Notes under the pieces: model-generated
Told to the model about the DNA's origin: nothing
Seen by the model: only the letters and a program-made list of their open reading frames with translations
Databases searched by the model: none
DNA from: Clostridium thermarum
GTDB lineage: Bacteria > Bacillota > Clostridia > Clostridiales > Clostridiaceae
Length of the DNA stretch: 64,000 nucleotides
NCBI RefSeq assembly: GCF_006351925.1
Contig: NZ_CP040924.1
Location: 1,048,501 to 1,112,500, forward strand
Reading direction: 5' to 3'
Program-made: the position numbers and the translations under genes
Part shown: positions 34,122 through 42,974 of the stretch, piece by piece
Position numbering within the stretch: position 1 is the stretch's first letter
Layout: every line of letters starts with the position of its first letter

Positions 34122-34601
34122 ATGAAGAAAAATGGAATTCTGGTAATTTCTGCGGCGGCTTATATGCTTTTATTGGTCGCAGCAGGTTTGATTAATGTAT
34201 TCAATGGAAAACCCAATTATCTTACATATAAGAAGGAGATAAGAGCCATAGAAGAAAAGCTGGAGCAAAAGGAGAAGGAGAAAGACCAGCAAGAGGTTAA
34301 AGAGGACAAGCCTCTTGAGGAAGAGGAGAGCAAGAATGCTGACTCTGTAAATACTCAGGTTACTGCTCCTGAAAATACATATGAGACAGTACAGTATACA
34401 AGGCTAATTACTTTAGGCGTACAGGGTGATGATGTAAACAGGATACAATATCTTTTAAAGCAAAAGAATCTATATAATGGAGAAATCACCGGAATATATG
34501 ACGAGGCTACAAGAGCTGCTGTAGTAGAGTTTCAAACTGCAAACCAGCTTGATGCTGATGGGGTCATAGGCCTGGGAACTTGGTCGAAGCTTATAGAATA
34601 A
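34122..34601 (+). CDS. Membrane-anchored peptidoglycan-binding protein
   Basis: 159 residues. One N-terminal membrane helix (about 6-27) is followed by a highly charged Lys/Glu coiled segment (38-72), a linker, and a C-terminal PG_binding_1 domain (about 92-159: LGVQGDDVNRIQYLLKQKNL, TGIYDEATRAAVVEFQ, DADGVIGLGTWSKL). It would sit outside the membrane and hold peptidoglycan. There is no catalytic domain. ATG 34122 follows GGAGGTATTGG; the longer frame upstream lacks an SD. It is a monocistronic gene between the toxin-antitoxin pair and yitT. Confidence 0.88.
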   Translation: MKKNGILVISAAAYMLLLVAAGLINVFNGKPNYLTYKKEIRAIEEKLEQKEKEKDQQEVKEDKPLEEEESKNADSVNTQVTAPENTYETVQYTRLITLGVQGDDVNRIQYLLKQKNLYNGEITGIYDEATRAAVVEFQTANQLDADGVIGLGTWSKLIE

Positions 34602-34681
34602 GTTTTGTATAAAAACATCAACAATTTAATAAAATATAACAGTAGCTTTACCAATTATTCTATAGGATTGAAGGTGATGGA

Positions 34682-35533
34682 ATGAAAATTTTTAAGGAAT
34701 ATGGAAAAATAACCATTGGCCTATTTCTTGTGGCAGTCAGTATAGAGTTTTTTCTTGCCCCTAACCAGATTGCTGCGGGAGGAGTTACCGGTTTGGCCAT
34801 AGTAGTCAACAGTTATATCCCCTTCATTTCGATAGGGTTATTGGTCCTGATTATGAATGCAATACTATTTATAATTGCTTTTATTATAATAGGCAACAAG
34901 TTCGGTGCAAAAACTATTTATTCAAGCTTGACCCTATCAGGTATAATTTGGCTCATGGACCAGTTTATAACCACAGACATGGCCCTGACTTCGGATCTGA
35001 TGCTGGCTGCTATCTTTGGTACCATTACTTCCGGCATTGGTATGGCTCTTGTCTTTAATGAAAATGCATCCACCGGCGGTACGGATATACTGGCTAAAAT
35101 CCTGCATAAGTTCTTTCATACGGATATAGGCAAGTCCCTGTTGGCAGTGGATTTCATAGTAACCATTCTGGGAGCTTTGACCTTTGGTATTGATCAAGGC
35201 TTGTATGCCCTGCTGGCAGTGATAATTAACGGCCTCATTATCGATTATGCCATCGATGGCTTCAACATGTGCAAACAGATCTTTATTATTACAAGTCAGC
35301 CTGAGGCTGTGGGAAATTATATTTTAAAGAAGTTGGACAGAAGCTATACTAAGTTCTATGGCAAAGGGGGATACAGTGATAAGGAAGTTGACATTCTGTA
35401 TACAATTTTAAGCAGAAAGCAGTATATTATTTTAAAAAAATACATAATGTCTACGGATAAAAAGGCCTTTATAGCAGTGAATGATTCCCATGAGGTCTTA
35501 GGAGAGGGTTTTGGACAATTAGATGAGGATTAA
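34682..35533 (+). CDS. YitT family membrane protein
   Basis: 283 residues. Five to six membrane helices (residues about 10-200) contain the DUF161 repeats (LAPNQIAAGGVTGLAIVVNSY and FNENASTGGTDILAKIL, both with the G-G-T/D motif). A soluble C-terminal DUF2179 domain follows (about 205-283; QIFIITSQPEAVGNYILKKL, GGYSDKEVDILYTIL). YitT proteins are abundant, poorly understood membrane proteins in Firmicutes. SD GAAGGTGATGG. It ends in its own terminator. Confidence 0.92.
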   Translation: MKIFKEYGKITIGLFLVAVSIEFFLAPNQIAAGGVTGLAIVVNSYIPFISIGLLVLIMNAILFIIAFIIIGNKFGAKTIYSSLTLSGIIWLMDQFITTDMALTSDLMLAAIFGTITSGIGMALVFNENASTGGTDILAKILHKFFHTDIGKSLLAVDFIVTILGALTFGIDQGLYALLAVIINGLIIDYAIDGFNMCKQIFIITSQPEAVGNYILKKLDRSYTKFYGKGGYSDKEVDILYTILSRKQYIILKKYIMSTDKKAFIAVNDSHEVLGEGFGQLDED

Positions 35534-35538
35534 AGATA

Positions 35539-35566
35539 AAATTCTGCAGCTTGCAGAATTTTTTTG
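35539..35566 (+). terminator. Intrinsic terminator of the yitT-like gene
   Basis: AAATTCTGCA (35539-35548) pairs with TGCAGAATTT (35552-35561) and a T-run follows. Confidence 0.92.
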
Positions 35567-35681
35567 TAAAAAAATAAGATAAATTTAAATTTCAATGATA
35601 CAAGATGAAATGTTATGTTATAATAAAAATGGCGAAAGGCAAAATGTTATGGAATAAATTGTAGAAGGGACGATAACTAAA

Positions 35682-36368
35682 ATGATAGAATTTAAGGGTG
35701 TTAGCAAAACATATGATAATAAACAGTATGCCTTGAGTAACATAAGCATAAAGATTGACAGAGGTGAATTTGTTTTTCTTGTTGGTCCAAGCGGTGCCGG
35801 TAAGTCTACCTTTATTAAGCTGTTGCTTAGAGAGATAGAACCATCCTCCGGAACTATTATGCTTGATGATACAGTGGTAAATAAGTTAAAGAGAAGAGAA
35901 TTACCTTTTTATAGAAGAAAAATCGGTATGGTGTTTCAGGACTTCAGGTTGATACCAACCCTTAGTGTATATGAAAATGTGGCCTTTGCTATGAGGGTTA
36001 TAGAAGCCCCTCAGAGAGAGATAAAAAAGAAGGTGCCTATGGCACTGTCCCTGGTTGGACTTTCATCAAAGTACAAGCAATTTCCACATGAATTGTCCGG
36101 TGGAGAGCAGCAGAGAGTATCCCTGGCCAGAGCTCTTGTAAATAATCCATCTATACTTATAGCAGATGAGCCTACGGGAAACCTAGACCCTGAAACTGCA
36201 GCAGATATTATGAATACCTTAAATGATATAAATAGGGCAGGAACTACTATTCTGATGGCAACCCATGCTAAGGATATCGTAGACAGTATGAAGAAAAGAG
36301 TTGTAGCAATTGAAAAAGGAGTTATAGCAAGAGACGAAGCAAGGGGGAAATACGGCTATGAAGATTAG
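35682..36368 (+). CDS. ftsE: Cell division ATP-binding protein FtsE
   Basis: 228-residue ABC ATPase. Walker A is GPSGAGKST (about 37-45), the Q-loop is in GMVFQDFRLIPTLSVYENV, the signature is LSGGEQQRVSLARAL and Walker B is ILIADEPTGNLDP. FtsE pairs with FtsX to pass ATP-driven movement to a cell wall hydrolase. The stop overlaps the ftsX start by 11 bases. It heads the division block ftsE-ftsX-M23 hydrolase. Confidence 0.97.
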   Translation: MIEFKGVSKTYDNKQYALSNISIKIDRGEFVFLVGPSGAGKSTFIKLLLREIEPSSGTIMLDDTVVNKLKRRELPFYRRKIGMVFQDFRLIPTLSVYENVAFAMRVIEAPQREIKKKVPMALSLVGLSSKYKQFPHELSGGEQQRVSLARALVNNPSILIADEPTGNLDPETAADIMNTLNDINRAGTTILMATHAKDIVDSMKKRVVAIEKGVIARDEARGKYGYED

Positions 36369-37254
36369 CACTTTCAAACATTTTACCGTGGACGCTTTTA
36401 AGAGTTTGAAGAGGAATCTGACCATCAGCTTTGCATCTGTAATAACTGTTGCAGCTACATTGTTTATCTTTGGAGTTTTTTTATTGGTGATGGACAATGC
36501 TCAGGCACTGATGGCTTCAATAGAATCCAAGGTTGAGATCAAGGTCTTTCTTGATGAAGATATTACCTTGACGGATCAAAGAGATATAGAGGTGACCTTA
36601 AAAAATAGTACAGAGGTTCAGGAAGTTATATATGAAAGCAAGAGTCAAGCTCTTGAAAATATGAAAGAGATAATGGGAGAAGGAAACGAAGCCCTATTAA
36701 GCGGTTATGATGAAAATAATCATCCCTTCCCTGCAGCCTTTATAGTTAGGCTGAAGTCTCCGGAATATGCTAACACTGTAAGTGACAGAGTAAAGGATAT
36801 GGCGGGGGTAGACTCCATTGGTAATGACAGGGAGCTTATCGAGGGCATCCTTGCAATATCCAAGGCTTTAAAATGGATAGGCCTCTTCATATTCCTGCTG
36901 CTTGGCGGAGTATCTCTGTTCCTGATAGTAAATACAATAAGATTAACCGTATTCTCAAGAAGAAGAGAAATAGGAATAATGAAATTTGTGGGAGCTACGG
37001 ACTGGTTTATAAGATGGCCTTTTGTTATTGAGGGCGTGATTATTGGAGTCATTGGAGCAGCTGTATCTGTTGGTTCCCTATACTATGTGTACAGCTATGC
37101 GGTGAAAGGAATAACCAGCGGAACTTTAATAATGATTCAGCTTATAAATCCTTCATATGTTTTAAACACAATTTCCTGGCAGTTTGCCGCTGCAGGAGCT
37201 GCAATCGGAGCTGTGGGCAGCGTCATTGCCCTGAGAAAATTCCTGGTAGTTTAA
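36358..37254 (+). CDS. ftsX: Cell division protein FtsX
   Basis: 298 residues, with a helix at about 20-45, a large extracytoplasmic loop (about 50-165, which in relatives touches the hydrolase), and three helices in the FtsX/MacB fold at the end (LKWIGLFIFLLLGGVSLFLI; VGATDWFIRWPFVIEGVIIG; and the last near 270). It is translationally coupled to ftsE. It is followed at 36 bases by the coiled-coil M23 protein that it probably activates. Confidence 0.96.
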   Translation: MKISTFKHFTVDAFKSLKRNLTISFASVITVAATLFIFGVFLLVMDNAQALMASIESKVEIKVFLDEDITLTDQRDIEVTLKNSTEVQEVIYESKSQALENMKEIMGEGNEALLSGYDENNHPFPAAFIVRLKSPEYANTVSDRVKDMAGVDSIGNDRELIEGILAISKALKWIGLFIFLLLGGVSLFLIVNTIRLTVFSRRREIGIMKFVGATDWFIRWPFVIEGVIIGVIGAAVSVGSLYYVYSYAVKGITSGTLIMIQLINPSYVLNTISWQFAAAGAAIGAVGSVIALRKFLVV

Positions 37255-37290
37255 TTTAACTTAATTCTTAATTAGAAAAGTGGTGGGAGT

Positions 37291-38412
37291 ATGAAAAAGT
37301 CTGTCAGCTGCTTACTGGTTTTCATTTTGGCAGTTATGCTGCCCGTTAAGGTTTTTGCAGATGAGCTGAAAGATGCAAAGGGACAATTAGAAGAAGCTAA
37401 GAAGTCAATAACAGAGAACAAGGAAAAGCTAAAGGACATACAGGCTGAACAGAAGAGTACAGAAGAGCAGCTTAAGTCCTTAGACAGCAAAATGAATGAA
37501 ATTTCCGATGAAATTGATAAGCTGAGAAGCAGCATTGACTTAACCAGTGAAGAGATTGAGAATATAAGGGCTGAAATTGAAGCTAAGCTTATAGAAATAG
37601 AGGAACAGCAGGAACTCTTGGATAAAAGGCTTTCTGCCATGTATAAAAGGGGGAATTTAGGCTATTTGAGCGTTATTTTTACTTCTGCTGACTTCTCAGA
37701 ACTGCTTCAGAGGACTATATATGTGGAAAAAATAGCAGCTACGGATAAGAAGCTCATCGAGTCCATAATAGAAAACAAAAGGCAGTTTGAGGATAAGAAG
37801 GAAGGTTTAGAGGTAAAAAAGGCCCAATTAGAAGAGGCTAAAGCTATCAGTGCTCAAAAGCTGGCTGAATTGGACAAGCAATCCGATGAAAAGAAGAGCT
37901 TCATGAAAAAGCTTGAAAATGACAAGGCAGCCTACGAAAAATTGATAGAAGAGGAAGAAGCAGCGGCCAAGGCTTTAAAAGAGAAGATCAAGAAGCTTGA
38001 GGCGATAAAGGTGAGTAACGGCAAGATGTACTGCGTTACGGGAAAACCTTACACCATAACGTCCTACTATGGAAACAGACTTCATCCTGTACTAGGTACA
38101 TATAGATTTCATGCAGGAATTGATATTGGAGTATACACAGGAACACCAATATACGCCTTGAAAGATGGTGTAGTTGTTTATTCAGGAACCATGAGCGGTT
38201 ACGGCAAGGTAATAATGATACACCATGGCGACATAATAAGTCTCTACGCACATAATTCCTCCCTGGTTCTAAATGAAGGGGCTCAGGTTAAAGGTGGACA
38301 ACTTATTGCCTACTCAGGAAACACAGGCCTATCCTCCGGCCCTCATCTGCATTTTGAAATAAGAAAGACAAACGGTGAAACGGTGGATGCACTGAATTAT
38401 TACGTGAGATAG
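37291..38412 (+). CDS. PcsB/EnvC-like murein hydrolase with M23 peptidase domain
   Basis: 373 residues. A signal peptide (1-23, ending KVFADE) is followed by two long coiled-coil regions (about 25-115 and 150-235, very rich in Glu/Lys) and a C-terminal LytM/M23 zinc peptidase (about 250-373). Metal and catalytic residues are seen in FHAGIDIG (His, Asp) and GPHLHFEIR (H-x-H), with an intermediate HHGDIISLYAH. Unlike EnvC, which is inactive, all metal ligands are present, so it should cleave peptidoglycan itself. Position after ftsEX indicates that FtsX relieves autoinhibition by the coiled coil, as known for Streptococcus PcsB. Confidence 0.93.
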   Translation: MKKSVSCLLVFILAVMLPVKVFADELKDAKGQLEEAKKSITENKEKLKDIQAEQKSTEEQLKSLDSKMNEISDEIDKLRSSIDLTSEEIENIRAEIEAKLIEIEEQQELLDKRLSAMYKRGNLGYLSVIFTSADFSELLQRTIYVEKIAATDKKLIESIIENKRQFEDKKEGLEVKKAQLEEAKAISAQKLAELDKQSDEKKSFMKKLENDKAAYEKLIEEEEAAAKALKEKIKKLEAIKVSNGKMYCVTGKPYTITSYYGNRLHPVLGTYRFHAGIDIGVYTGTPIYALKDGVVVYSGTMSGYGKVIMIHHGDIISLYAHNSSLVLNEGAQVKGGQLIAYSGNTGLSSGPHLHFEIRKTNGETVDALNYYVR

Positions 38413-38438
38413 GTGTTAATTGAAAGTTTTAAGTTGGG

Positions 38439-38512
38439 GAGATTTTTCTCAGTTTCACTGGGAAAAATCTCTTTTTAATTACTCATTACTCACTGCTAAT
38501 TACTCATTGATA
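38439..38512 (+). repeat. Palindromic repeat with GATTTTTC core, doubling as terminator
   Basis: The hairpin GAGATTTTTC (38439-38448) with GAAAAATCTC (38462-38471) is followed by TTTTT, then the conserved arm TAATTACTCATTACTCACTGCTAATTACTCATT. It stands 26 bases after the hydrolase stop and should terminate that operon. Confidence 0.8.
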
Positions 38513-38665
38513 AAAATCTTGTAGCTAAATTAAATTAATAGTGCTAAAATAAATTTGGCTTAAATATGGAACAATATAAAAATAAGGAATAAATATTTTA
38601 AAAGTCGGCATAAAATATAGAATATGTATAGTATTACTATACTGTTAAGAATAGGGGTGTTAATG

Positions 38666-40006
38666 ATGCATTACAACGGAATTGAAGAAAAAGAAGACGA
38701 ATTACTTAACAAAGAAAGGTTGAAGCTTTCCAGCAGAAGGGGAAGGATACTCTTTCTTGTACTGATATTTTTATTTACTAATATATTCTCAGTATTTATT
38801 GGCAATAGGATTGCTGTATCAACCGGTGCCAAAGTTGCGGTGGAGAAATCGGAATATGACAAAATAAAGGACTTGGAGTCGGTTATAGATAAGGAGGAAA
38901 ATGAAGATTTAAATGCGGCCTTGAGCCAGTACAGCGGAGTACTTAAATTTAAAAAGCTCTTTGAGATTAAGGAACTGCTGGAAAAATACTATTATGAAGA
39001 CATAGATGAAGATAAGATGATAGAAGGGGCCATTAAAGGCTTGACAGAATCCCTGGAGGATCCATATACTGTATTTATGAATCAGAAGGAATATGAAGAA
39101 TTCAATACCGGCACCGTAGGCTCCTATGTTGGTGTAGGCTTACAGGTTGGGGTCAAGAATGAAAAAATAACTGTTATTTCTGCTTTTGAGGATTCTCCCG
39201 CAAAAAAAGCAGGCATCTTGACCGGTGACGTCATTACAAAGGTAAATGACAAGGACGTTACGGGAAAAGACCTGGAATTAGCGGTGTCAATGATGAGGGG
39301 AAAAGAGGGAGAAGTCGTAAATTTGACAATCTACCGAGAAGGCACCGGGTTTATAGAGGTTTCAGTAAAACGTGCAACTATAGTAATCCAGACAGTGAAG
39401 GGTGAAATGCTGGAGGACAATATCGGATACATAGAACTGAGCATGTTTGATGAGAAAACCGATGAGGATTTTATAAAAGCTGCTAAAGAACTGAAGGCTC
39501 AAGGAATGAAGGGACTAATATTAGACCTGAGAGGCAATCCAGGAGGACTTTTGGAAACCTGTGTAAATATCAGCTCTCAGTTTGTTGAGAAAGGGAAACT
39601 GATCGTATCTCAAAAGTTCAAGGACGGAAGTGAATCCACAACCAAAGCTAATGACGGAGGCTTGCTTATAGGTATGCCGCTGGTAGTGCTTACTAATGAA
39701 GGAAGTGCCAGTGCTTCAGAAATATTGTCCGGTGTAATCAGGGACTATAATATAGGAACTCTTGTGGGAACCAAGACCTTTGGAAAAGGAGTGGTTCAGA
39801 CAATAGTAAAAACCGGATCAGGAACTGCCTTAAAGGTTACTATATCAAAATACTATACACCTAACGGAGAAAATATAGATAAAGTTGGTATTAACCCTCA
39901 TATTGAAGCTGAATATCCTAAGGAATTGTTAACTAAGACCTATGACAGAGCAACAGATCCTCAGTTTAGCAAGGCAGTGGAGGTTATAAAGAGCAAATTA
40001 AAATAA
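38666..40006 (+). CDS. C-terminal processing (S41) peptidase, CtpA/CtpB-like
   Basis: 446 residues. One N-terminal membrane helix (about 29-50), a helical region, a PDZ domain (about 150-225; VGVGLQVGVKNEKITVIS, with SPAKKAGILTGDVITKVND), then the S41 protease core with nucleophile Ser in NEGSASASEILSG and the general-base Lys in GTKTFGKGVVQT. CtpB-type proteases cut regulated substrates, for example SpoIVFA in sporulation. The ATG at 38666 is six bases after AGGGGTG; the ATG three bases earlier is also possible. It is 16 bases from the MinJ-like gene, the same order as in Bacillus (ctpB next to minJ). Confidence 0.92.
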   Translation: MHYNGIEEKEDELLNKERLKLSSRRGRILFLVLIFLFTNIFSVFIGNRIAVSTGAKVAVEKSEYDKIKDLESVIDKEENEDLNAALSQYSGVLKFKKLFEIKELLEKYYYEDIDEDKMIEGAIKGLTESLEDPYTVFMNQKEYEEFNTGTVGSYVGVGLQVGVKNEKITVISAFEDSPAKKAGILTGDVITKVNDKDVTGKDLELAVSMMRGKEGEVVNLTIYREGTGFIEVSVKRATIVIQTVKGEMLEDNIGYIELSMFDEKTDEDFIKAAKELKAQGMKGLILDLRGNPGGLLETCVNISSQFVEKGKLIVSQKFKDGSESTTKANDGGLLIGMPLVVLTNEGSASASEILSGVIRDYNIGTLVGTKTFGKGVVQTIVKTGSGTALKVTISKYYTPNGENIDKVGINPHIEAEYPKELLTKTYDRATDPQFSKAVEVIKSKLK

Positions 40007-40022
40007 GGGGGATTCACTATTA

Positions 40023-41357
40023 ATGGATTTAGCAATATATACGGTAAAGGCAGTAGCACAGGCTATTGTAGGTTCTGGATATACAACTATTTTAATAATG
40101 TTGTCACTGATTCTCTACTTTCAAAATAGAAAAACTGCTGTCATGCAAAAGGCTATAATAGGGGAGAGTATAAACTCTCCTCTTGAACTAACAATTTCTC
40201 AAGTGGTTTTGGGTATCCTTGGTGGAGCCCTCGGCAGCATACTTCTTACCTATTCCGGGGTCATGTTTGATGAAAAGTCTGGCATAGAGCTTATATTTTT
40301 AACATCTGTGGTTTTGACTCTTGTAAAACCCAGATTTATATGTTTTGCCTATTCGGGGGCGGTTCTTGGAGCCCTATCCTTACTAACCAATGATATATAT
40401 ATTTATTTTACCGGAAAACCGGCCTTAGAGGGATTTTTAAAACTGGACATTACAGCCTTGATGACTATGGTTGGTATACTCCATATAGTAGAAGGGCTTT
40501 TAGTAGCACTAGATGGAAACAGGGGAGCCATACCGGTCTTTTCAAACACCAATGGAAAAATTGCCGGCGGCTATGCTCTAAAAAGATACTGGCCAATCCC
40601 GGTGGTTTTGATGCTGCTTACAGTTGTAACAGCAGGAGATGGCACCGACGTATCCACTACCACCATAATGACTCCGGACTGGTGGCCAGTAATAAAGACC
40701 AGTCATGCGGCAAAACTTCTGGAAACCGCTGTATTAGCAGCTGCTCCCATATATGCTATGTTAGGCTATAGTTCAGTAACCTTTACAAAGACCAAGAGGG
40801 AAAAGGCATTAAGCTCTGGCCTGTATATATTTATATATGGCATAGTACTAACTGCAGTAGCACAGCTTGCTAGGTTTGACAATATTGTAATTTCTTTATT
40901 TGTTGTGGCATTTGCACCTCTGGCCCATGAGCTTATGTTAAAACTTCAGGCTCTCAAGGAAGTCAGGGGAAAAGCAAAATACGTCAGCGACGAAGATGGA
41001 ATTGTGGTGCTGGAGGTAGCGCCAAATTCTCCGGCTGCTCACATGGGAATCAAAGCCGGGGACAGGTTAATGGAAATCAACAACCGCATAATTGAAAGCG
41101 AAAAGGATGTACTTGAAGGCATAAAGCAAACCCTGGGCAAGATGGAAGTAAAGATCAAACAGGTAAATGGCGCTGTAAAAGAGCTTCAATATGGAACCTT
41201 TGCTGCAGGTCAGAGACTGGGAGTAGTATTTGTCCCACGATATGTGCCAAAGGAAGGTATGGTAATGGGCTATGAAAATATGAAGTTCAAGGATTTTATG
41301 GACAAAATCCAAGAAAATGATGAAGATGAAGACGAGGATGAAAATAACGAGGATTAA
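40023..41357 (+). CDS. MinJ-like polytopic PDZ protein
   Basis: 444 residues. About eight membrane helices in the first 300 residues are followed by a cytoplasmic PDZ domain (about 318-400; GIVVLEVAPNSPAAHMGIKA, GDRLMEINNRI) and an acidic C-terminal tail (NDEDEDEDENNED). This is the arrangement of Bacillus MinJ (YvjD), which links the Min system to DivIVA at division sites. The location between ctp and uvrBA matches Bacillus. Some clostridia lack Min proteins, so the exact role here may differ. A strong terminator follows. Confidence 0.82.
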   Translation: MDLAIYTVKAVAQAIVGSGYTTILIMLSLILYFQNRKTAVMQKAIIGESINSPLELTISQVVLGILGGALGSILLTYSGVMFDEKSGIELIFLTSVVLTLVKPRFICFAYSGAVLGALSLLTNDIYIYFTGKPALEGFLKLDITALMTMVGILHIVEGLLVALDGNRGAIPVFSNTNGKIAGGYALKRYWPIPVVLMLLTVVTAGDGTDVSTTTIMTPDWWPVIKTSHAAKLLETAVLAAAPIYAMLGYSSVTFTKTKREKALSSGLYIFIYGIVLTAVAQLARFDNIVISLFVVAFAPLAHELMLKLQALKEVRGKAKYVSDEDGIVVLEVAPNSPAAHMGIKAGDRLMEINNRIIESEKDVLEGIKQTLGKMEVKIKQVNGAVKELQYGTFAAGQRLGVVFVPRYVPKEGMVMGYENMKFKDFMDKIQENDEDEDEDENNED

Positions 41358-41367
41358 AAGGTGATGA

Positions 41368-41402
41368 ACCGGAACTGATTGGAGGTCAGTTCCGGTATTT
41401 TT
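41368..41402 (+). terminator. Intrinsic terminator of the ctp-minJ operon
   Basis: ACCGGAACTGA (41368-41378) pairs with TCAGTTCCGGT (41386-41396), followed by ATTTTTT. Confidence 0.94.
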
Positions 41403-41485
41403 TACTCTATAGGAAATTATGTATTTAAGAAATTGTGGATAACTTCGATTATTTAAGTGTATCTGTATTTATCTAGGTGATTGCT

Positions 41486-42793
41486 ATGAATAAGATAACC
41501 ATAAAAATGATTCTGGAACATAAATGGTATGAATTCAAAGATAAGTTATCATATAGATTGCCTAAAGATATGCGAGAGCATATCTTTAATGTCGTTGAAA
41601 AATCTCTTCATTGTGGAGAAATTAATAAAGGTTACGCTGAGTACATGTGTTTCAATTGTGGAGAGAGTATTAAAGTAGGGTTCACTTGTAAAAGTAAGTT
41701 CTGTGTGAAATGTGGAAGGCTATACACGCTGAAATGGGTAGAAAAGCAGCAAGAGAATATGCTAAATGTAGTACATAGACATAGCGTATTTACTATACCT
41801 GAGGAACTTAGAAATTATTTTTATAAAAGAAGAGAGATGCTTAAAGACCTGATGGACGGAGTCTATCAAGTAATTGACTATTGGTACAAAAAACATAAGG
41901 GCAAGAGTTATGAGGTGGGTGTAATAGCGGTAATTCATACTTTTGGACGAGACTTAAAATGGAATCCTCATGTGCATGCACTTGTTACTGAAGGGGCTAT
42001 TAACAATAAATATAGCTGGTGGAAGCCGGTAGAATATATACCATATGAATACCTAAGGAAGTCTTGGCAAAAAATTGTTTTAGATATCATAAAGAAATAT
42101 TTTAAGGATTATAAAACTAGAAAATTAATTAGTACCTTGTACAGGGTATATAAAGATGGTTTTTATGTTAATGCAGACAGAGCCCTTACAGATATGAAAA
42201 AAGCCACTAAATACATAGGGAGATATCTTGCAAGAGCTGCGATAGCAGAGTATAGAATTGAAAGCTATGATGGTGAGAATGTAACCTTTTGGTACGAAGA
42301 CCATGATACCGGTGAACATATAAAAGTTACATTGGATGTATTAACGTTCATTGGAAAGCTGGTACAACAAATTCATAAAAAAGGCTTTAAGTGCGTTAGA
42401 AGGTATGGTCTATATTCAAGGAAGAAAAATGCTTTGGCTAAAGAAATAATACACTTGTATAAGTTTGTTAAACAGTTAAAGATTTCAGATATTCTAAATA
42501 GAAAAAAGAAACAAGAAAAAAAGAGGTGGAAGCAGAGAATAATAGAGACTTTTGATAGAAATCCATTAGAATGCAGAAAGTGTAAAAAAGAAATGGAATT
42601 ATGGAAAATCTGGCATGATGACTATGGTTTGATATATGATATAAGGGAATCAACCTATAAGGAGGATAAACCAGATGGATCCAATAGACGAATATTATTA
42701 CGAACTCAATCCAATAGAGAAAGAAATTGTGTACAAATATCAATGCCGCAAGTGCGGTTTCGAAGAGTGGGCCCCAGCCTTTGTGGTAGATGA
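41486..42793 (+). CDS. IS91-family HUH transposase (two-tyrosine)
   Basis: 435 residues. An N-terminal zinc-binding region (Cys55, 58, 68, 73, 76; MCFNCG...CKSKFCVKCG) precedes an HUH endonuclease core with HVH (162-164, NPHVHALVTEG). The tyrosine pair Y243 and Y247 (TKYIGRYLAR) has the YxxxY spacing expected of IS91. It cuts and joins single-stranded DNA for rolling-circle transposition. The start at 41486 follows AGGTGAT. The last about 40 residues are read in a different frame over the start of the next ORF and look less family-like. Confidence 0.85.
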   Translation: MNKITIKMILEHKWYEFKDKLSYRLPKDMREHIFNVVEKSLHCGEINKGYAEYMCFNCGESIKVGFTCKSKFCVKCGRLYTLKWVEKQQENMLNVVHRHSVFTIPEELRNYFYKRREMLKDLMDGVYQVIDYWYKKHKGKSYEVGVIAVIHTFGRDLKWNPHVHALVTEGAINNKYSWWKPVEYIPYEYLRKSWQKIVLDIIKKYFKDYKTRKLISTLYRVYKDGFYVNADRALTDMKKATKYIGRYLARAAIAEYRIESYDGENVTFWYEDHDTGEHIKVTLDVLTFIGKLVQQIHKKGFKCVRRYGLYSRKKNALAKEIIHLYKFVKQLKISDILNRKKKQEKKRWKQRIIETFDRNPLECRKCKKEMELWKIWHDDYGLIYDIRESTYKEDKPDGSNRRILLRTQSNRERNCVQISMPQVRFRRVGPSLCGR

Positions 42794-42917
42794 GATTGCA
42801 TACATGGATGAGATTCTTGAGGAAGACTCTAAATGTGAAGATTTGGGAATGCCTATTTTGGTATGCCCTCGTTGTAATGCAGACTTTTATTTTACCGGTG
42901 ACATTGAAAAGCAATAG
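42675..42917 (+). CDS. Small zinc-ribbon protein of the IS91-like element
   Basis: 80 residues, acidic, with CRKCG (29-33) and CPRC (67-70) pairs. A GGAGGAT SD sits eight bases upstream of the ATG, so it is clearly translated although it overlaps the transposase by 119 bases in another frame. The stop codon lies inside the first end hairpin. Its function in the element is unknown; a role in binding single-stranded DNA or in control of the transposase is possible. Confidence 0.75.
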   Translation: MDPIDEYYYELNPIEKEIVYKYQCRKCGFEEWAPAFVVDEIAYMDEILEEDSKCEDLGMPILVCPRCNADFYFTGDIEKQ

Positions 42918-42938
42918 AGTGGCGTTAGCCACTCTATT
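42913..42938. repeat. End hairpin 1 of the IS91-like element
   Basis: AATAGAGTGGC pairs perfectly with GCCACTCTATT around GTTA (11 bp). It overlaps the stop codon of the small ORF. Confidence 0.85.
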
Positions 42939-42942
42939 GAGA

Positions 42943-42965
42943 GTCCCCGTTAGGGGATTTTTTTA
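42943..42965 (+). terminator. End hairpin 2 / terminator
   Basis: TCCCC-GTTA-GGGGA followed by seven T residues. It has the same loop as hairpin 1 and would terminate both the element's transcript and, weakly, the converging gene. Confidence 0.85.
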
Positions 42966-42974
42966 TTAAGTGCA

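Larger units (their letters stand above)
41403..42965 (+). mobile_element. IS91-like element with two ORFs and tandem end hairpins
   Basis: It includes the Y2-type transposase gene, an overlapping small zinc-ribbon ORF, and two hairpins at the right end (42913-42938 and 42943-42957) that share the loop GTTA. IS91 elements move as single strands by rolling circle and have no inverted repeats, so ends cannot be fixed by symmetry. The left border was set after the minJ terminator, so it is approximate. It separates minJ from uvrB, which are neighbours in related genomes. Confidence 0.6.

Noticed and set aside
36358..38412. ftsX and the M23 protein as a lipoprotein-release (LolE/MacB) system
   Set aside because: The coiled-coil peptidase and ftsE order are diagnostic of the division system.
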